The notes under the pieces were generated by a model. That model was given only the letters and a program-made list of their open reading frames with translations, searched no databases and was not told the origin of the DNA. From positions 78,223 through 142,222 of the forward strand of contig NZ_AQWL01000004.1 in NCBI RefSeq assembly GCF_000376425.1: a stretch of 64,000 nt of DNA. Reading direction: 5' to 3'. A program made the position numbers and the translations under genes. Shown here in pieces: positions 62,186 to 64,000 of this stretch. This DNA is from Thiobacillus denitrificans DSM 12475 (lineage in GTDB: Bacteria > Pseudomonadota > Gammaproteobacteria > Burkholderiales > Thiobacillaceae). Positions within the stretch are counted from its first letter, which is position 1. Every line of letters starts with the position of its first letter.

Positions 62186-62500
62186 ATGGCAGAACCGATG
62201 AAGATTCGCACGCAGCTCTCCGGCGACCTGGTGGCAATCAAGGTCCTGATCGGCCACGTCATGGAGACCGGCCAGCGCAAAGACCCGAGAACCGGGCAGG
62301 TGATCCCCGCCCATTTCATCAAGCAGCTCAGCGTCGGCCTGAACGGCAAGACGGTCATTGCCGCCCAATGGGGCGGGGCCATTTCCAAAGACCCCTTCCT
62401 GGGACTGAAGGTGAAGGGCGCCAAGGCCGGCGACAAGATCACCGTGCACTGGGAAGACAGCAAGGGCGAAAAAAACAGCGCCGAGGCCACGGTTGGCTGA
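62186..62500 (+). CDS. soxZ: Thiosulfate oxidation carrier complex protein SoxZ
   Basis: SoxZ is the 104-aa partner of SoxY and has no signal peptide, so it would be carried out with SoxY. The MEPMKIRTQLSGD-like start (MAEPMKIRTQLSGD) and IPAHFIKQLSV are typical. It starts 34 bases after soxY. No soxB or soxCD gene follows, so the full pathway must use genes elsewhere. Confidence 0.94.
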   Translation: MAEPMKIRTQLSGDLVAIKVLIGHVMETGQRKDPRTGQVIPAHFIKQLSVGLNGKTVIAAQWGGAISKDPFLGLKVKGAKAGDKITVHWEDSKGEKNSAEATVG

Positions 62501-62606
62501 GCCCGCCTCACGGCGCGCGAGGTACGCGCAAAGCATGGCTGCCGACGGCACGGACCTGCCGCGCCGGCCGAAGACCACTAACCCATTCTAATTTTGGAGC
62601 ATATTC

Positions 62607-63113
62607 ATGAAACCACATTTCAAGGCAGCGTGGCTCGGCCTGGCGGCAAGCCTGGTCATGGCAGGCGCAGCAGCCGACGTGGGCAAGGACGAACGCCTCA
62701 AGCTGATACTCGAACCGCACGAGCGCCATTTGGTGCTGCTCGAAATGCGTAACTTCCTCCACGTTTTGCAGACCATGACCGACTCGCTGACCCGGGAAGA
62801 CATGAAAACGCTGGCGGATGCGGCGCGAACCATGGGCAGCGGGGCCGCCAATGAAATCCCGCCCGAGACCGTGGCAAAATTGCCGGATACCTTCAAGATG
62901 TTGGCCGGTACCGTGCACACCACGTTCGACATGATTGCGCTGGATGCGGAAAGCCTGGGCGACCCCAGGCACACCCTGAAACAGATGGGCACCCTGCTGC
63001 AGACATGCAATGCCTGCCACGGCATCTACCAGGTTTCGACCGAGCCCTTTCCACCTCTGAAGCGGGGAGGTTTGACTTCCGGGAAAACGACTGCCGTGAA
63101 GCCGGCCCGCTAA
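62607..63113 (+). CDS. Cytochrome c'-like protein
   Basis: The 168-aa protein has a signal peptide (cleavage near AGAAA) and an alpha-helical domain with one C-terminal heme motif, CNACH at residues 134-138, the position seen in cytochromes c' of the four-helix-bundle class. Such proteins bind NO or transfer electrons; here it may take electrons from Sox or protect against NO. GGAG precedes ATG 62607. It follows soxZ by 106 bases. Confidence 0.75.
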   Translation: MKPHFKAAWLGLAASLVMAGAAADVGKDERLKLILEPHERHLVLLEMRNFLHVLQTMTDSLTREDMKTLADAARTMGSGAANEIPPETVAKLPDTFKMLAGTVHTTFDMIALDAESLGDPRHTLKQMGTLLQTCNACHGIYQVSTEPFPPLKRGGLTSGKTTAVKPAR

Positions 63114-63137
63114 CCCGCCATAACCATGGAGTGAATC

Positions 63138-63623
63138 ATGAAACCCCTTCTTCTTTCGCTGTCCGCCGCCATGCTGGCGCTCCCCCTGATGGTGCAGGCT
63201 GCCGGTCCGGCCCACCACCACGATCACGGGGCCGGCGCTCCGCAATCAATCCAGCTCAATGCCGGCAAGAAATGGGCCACCGACGATGCGTTGCGCCAGG
63301 GCATGGAAGCGATCCGGGCACTTGTGGAAAACGCGCTGCCGGCCGCGCATGCCGGCAAGCTCACGGCTGCCGGGTACGACGCCCTGGCGAACGACATCGA
63401 TTCGCGCATCGCTTATATCGTGGGCAACTGCAAGCTCGACCCCAAGGCCGATGCGCAGCTCCACATCGTCATCGGCGAGCTGGCCGGCGGTGTCGACACG
63501 ATAAAGGGCAAGCAGCCCGGCCAGGCACGCGCCATGGGGGTGGTCAATGTTTCCCAGACCCTGAATACCTACGGCAAATACTTCAATCACCCGGGCTGGC
63601 GGGCGATCAAGCTGCCTCACTAG
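63138..63623 (+). CDS. His-rich periplasmic protein (DnrO-like)
   Basis: The 161-aa protein has a signal peptide (cleavage near VQAAG) and a His cluster (AHHHDHG) at the mature N-terminus that could bind metal. The rest is helical, with LRQGMEAIRALVENALPAAH, then YIVGNCKLDPKADAQLHIVI. Resemblance to DnrO-type proteins is tentative. It lies 25 bases after the cytochrome c' gene and probably shares its transcript. Confidence 0.6.
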   Translation: MKPLLLSLSAAMLALPLMVQAAGPAHHHDHGAGAPQSIQLNAGKKWATDDALRQGMEAIRALVENALPAAHAGKLTAAGYDALANDIDSRIAYIVGNCKLDPKADAQLHIVIGELAGGVDTIKGKQPGQARAMGVVNVSQTLNTYGKYFNHPGWRAIKLPH

Positions 63624-63625
63624 AT

Positions 63626-64000
63626 TCACCCCGCCCACGCGCGGCCGCCGCCGGCAGCCGCGAGCTTCTTCGGCCGCGCAGCCGCCGCCTTCGGGCGCGA
63701 CGGCGGCAGCGCCACGACCTCGCGCAGCACCGGCAGCGCGGCCCGCTGGCCGCTCGAACCATCCAGTCTGAATACGCTCACCGCCTCGGCAAGCTTGGCC
63801 GCCTGATCCTGCAGGCTCTCGGCCGCAGCCGCCGCCTGTTCAACCAGAGCTGCGTTCTGCTGCGTCATCTCGTCCATCTGCCCAACCGCCTGGTTGACCT
63901 GCTCGATACCGGCGCTCTGCTCCTGGCTGGCCGCGGCAATCTCGCCCATGATGTCGGTGACCCGTTTCACCGAGCCAACAATCTCGTCCATGGTCTTGCC
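63626..64000 (-). CDS. Methyl-accepting chemotaxis protein, C-terminal part (incomplete)
   Basis: This is the 3' end of a chemoreceptor gene that continues beyond the right edge. IAAASQEQSAGIEQVNQAVG and MDEMTQQNAALVEQ are the conserved signalling and adaptation helices. The tail is Ala/Lys/Pro-rich and ends GGGRAWAG. The sensor part is not in the window. It converges on the sox cluster with only two bases between the stop codons. Confidence 0.85.
   Translation of the reverse strand, partial: GKTMDEIVGSVKRVTDIMGEIAAASQEQSAGIEQVNQAVGQMDEMTQQNAALVEQAAAAAESLQDQAAKLAEAVSVFRLDGSSGQRAALPVLREVVALPPSRPKAAAARPKKLAAAGGGRAWAG

Overview
The window is 64 kb of GC-rich bacterial chromosome, apparently from a chemolithotrophic betaproteobacterium of the Thiobacillus type. 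This rests on the soxXAYZ thiosulfate-oxidation genes, a CbbY-type sugar-phosphate phosphatase of the kind found with Calvin-cycle genes, a YbbA-TesA-YbbP cluster and betaproteobacterial-looking housekeeping proteins. The species is inferred, not proven. I see no prophage, insertion sequence, CRISPR array or rRNA operon.

Layout. 1-3.5 kb: tRNA-Ser, then a radical SAM protein, acpS, nagZ and a cation-diffusion transporter, tightly coupled. 3.5-15.5 kb: an iron and heme island with three Fur-box-like promoters. It holds hemP, two small unknown proteins, a 2-Cys peroxiredoxin, a HemS-type heme protein, an ABM-fold protein, tonB-exbB-exbD, two TonB-dependent receptors, the PiuC-type dioxygenase, bfd and bfr. 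15.5-28 kb: type 5 uracil-DNA glycosylase, a tautomerase, uvrC, pgsA, three tRNAs and the transcription/translation operon rimP-nusA-infB-rbfA-truB-rpsO-pnp. 28-33 kb: a two-component system opposite two tandem small exported Lys/Ala-rich proteins, then dksA, cbbY and folD. 34-49 kb: three tRNAs, YchJ, the tesA/ybbA/ybbP cluster, TrhO rhodanese, MscS, a methyltransferase, a Cys-rich lipoprotein, YaeQ, Csp, a retropepsin-like protease, a tRNA deacylase, a Lon-like protease, a pyruvyltransferase, an MFS transporter and a Cys-rich exported protein. 49-56.5 kb: a class III nucleotide cyclase, aroC, transaldolase, a CBS-domain protein and an acetolactate-synthase-like ThDP enzyme. 56.5-63.6 kb: ECF sigma, zinc-finger anti-sigma and a CnrX/CpxP-like periplasmic protein, then porin, soxX, soxA, soxY, soxZ, a cytochrome c'-like protein and a His-rich periplasmic protein. 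The window ends inside a chemoreceptor gene.

Two regulatory circuits stand out. First, the same promoter pattern, GGAAC-N16-CGTTT, lies upstream of the ECF sigma gene and upstream of the porin-sox operon. This suggests an autoregulated envelope or metal-stress sigma factor that also drives thiosulfate oxidation. Second, the direct repeat GTAAG-N6-GTAAG lies at the same distance from a -10-like hexamer and from the start codon in front of both Lys/Ala-rich small genes. The first copy is in the divergent region shared with the two-component operon. The DNA between the two small genes keeps a decayed copy of part of the downstream gene, so the pair arose by tandem duplication of a larger unit.
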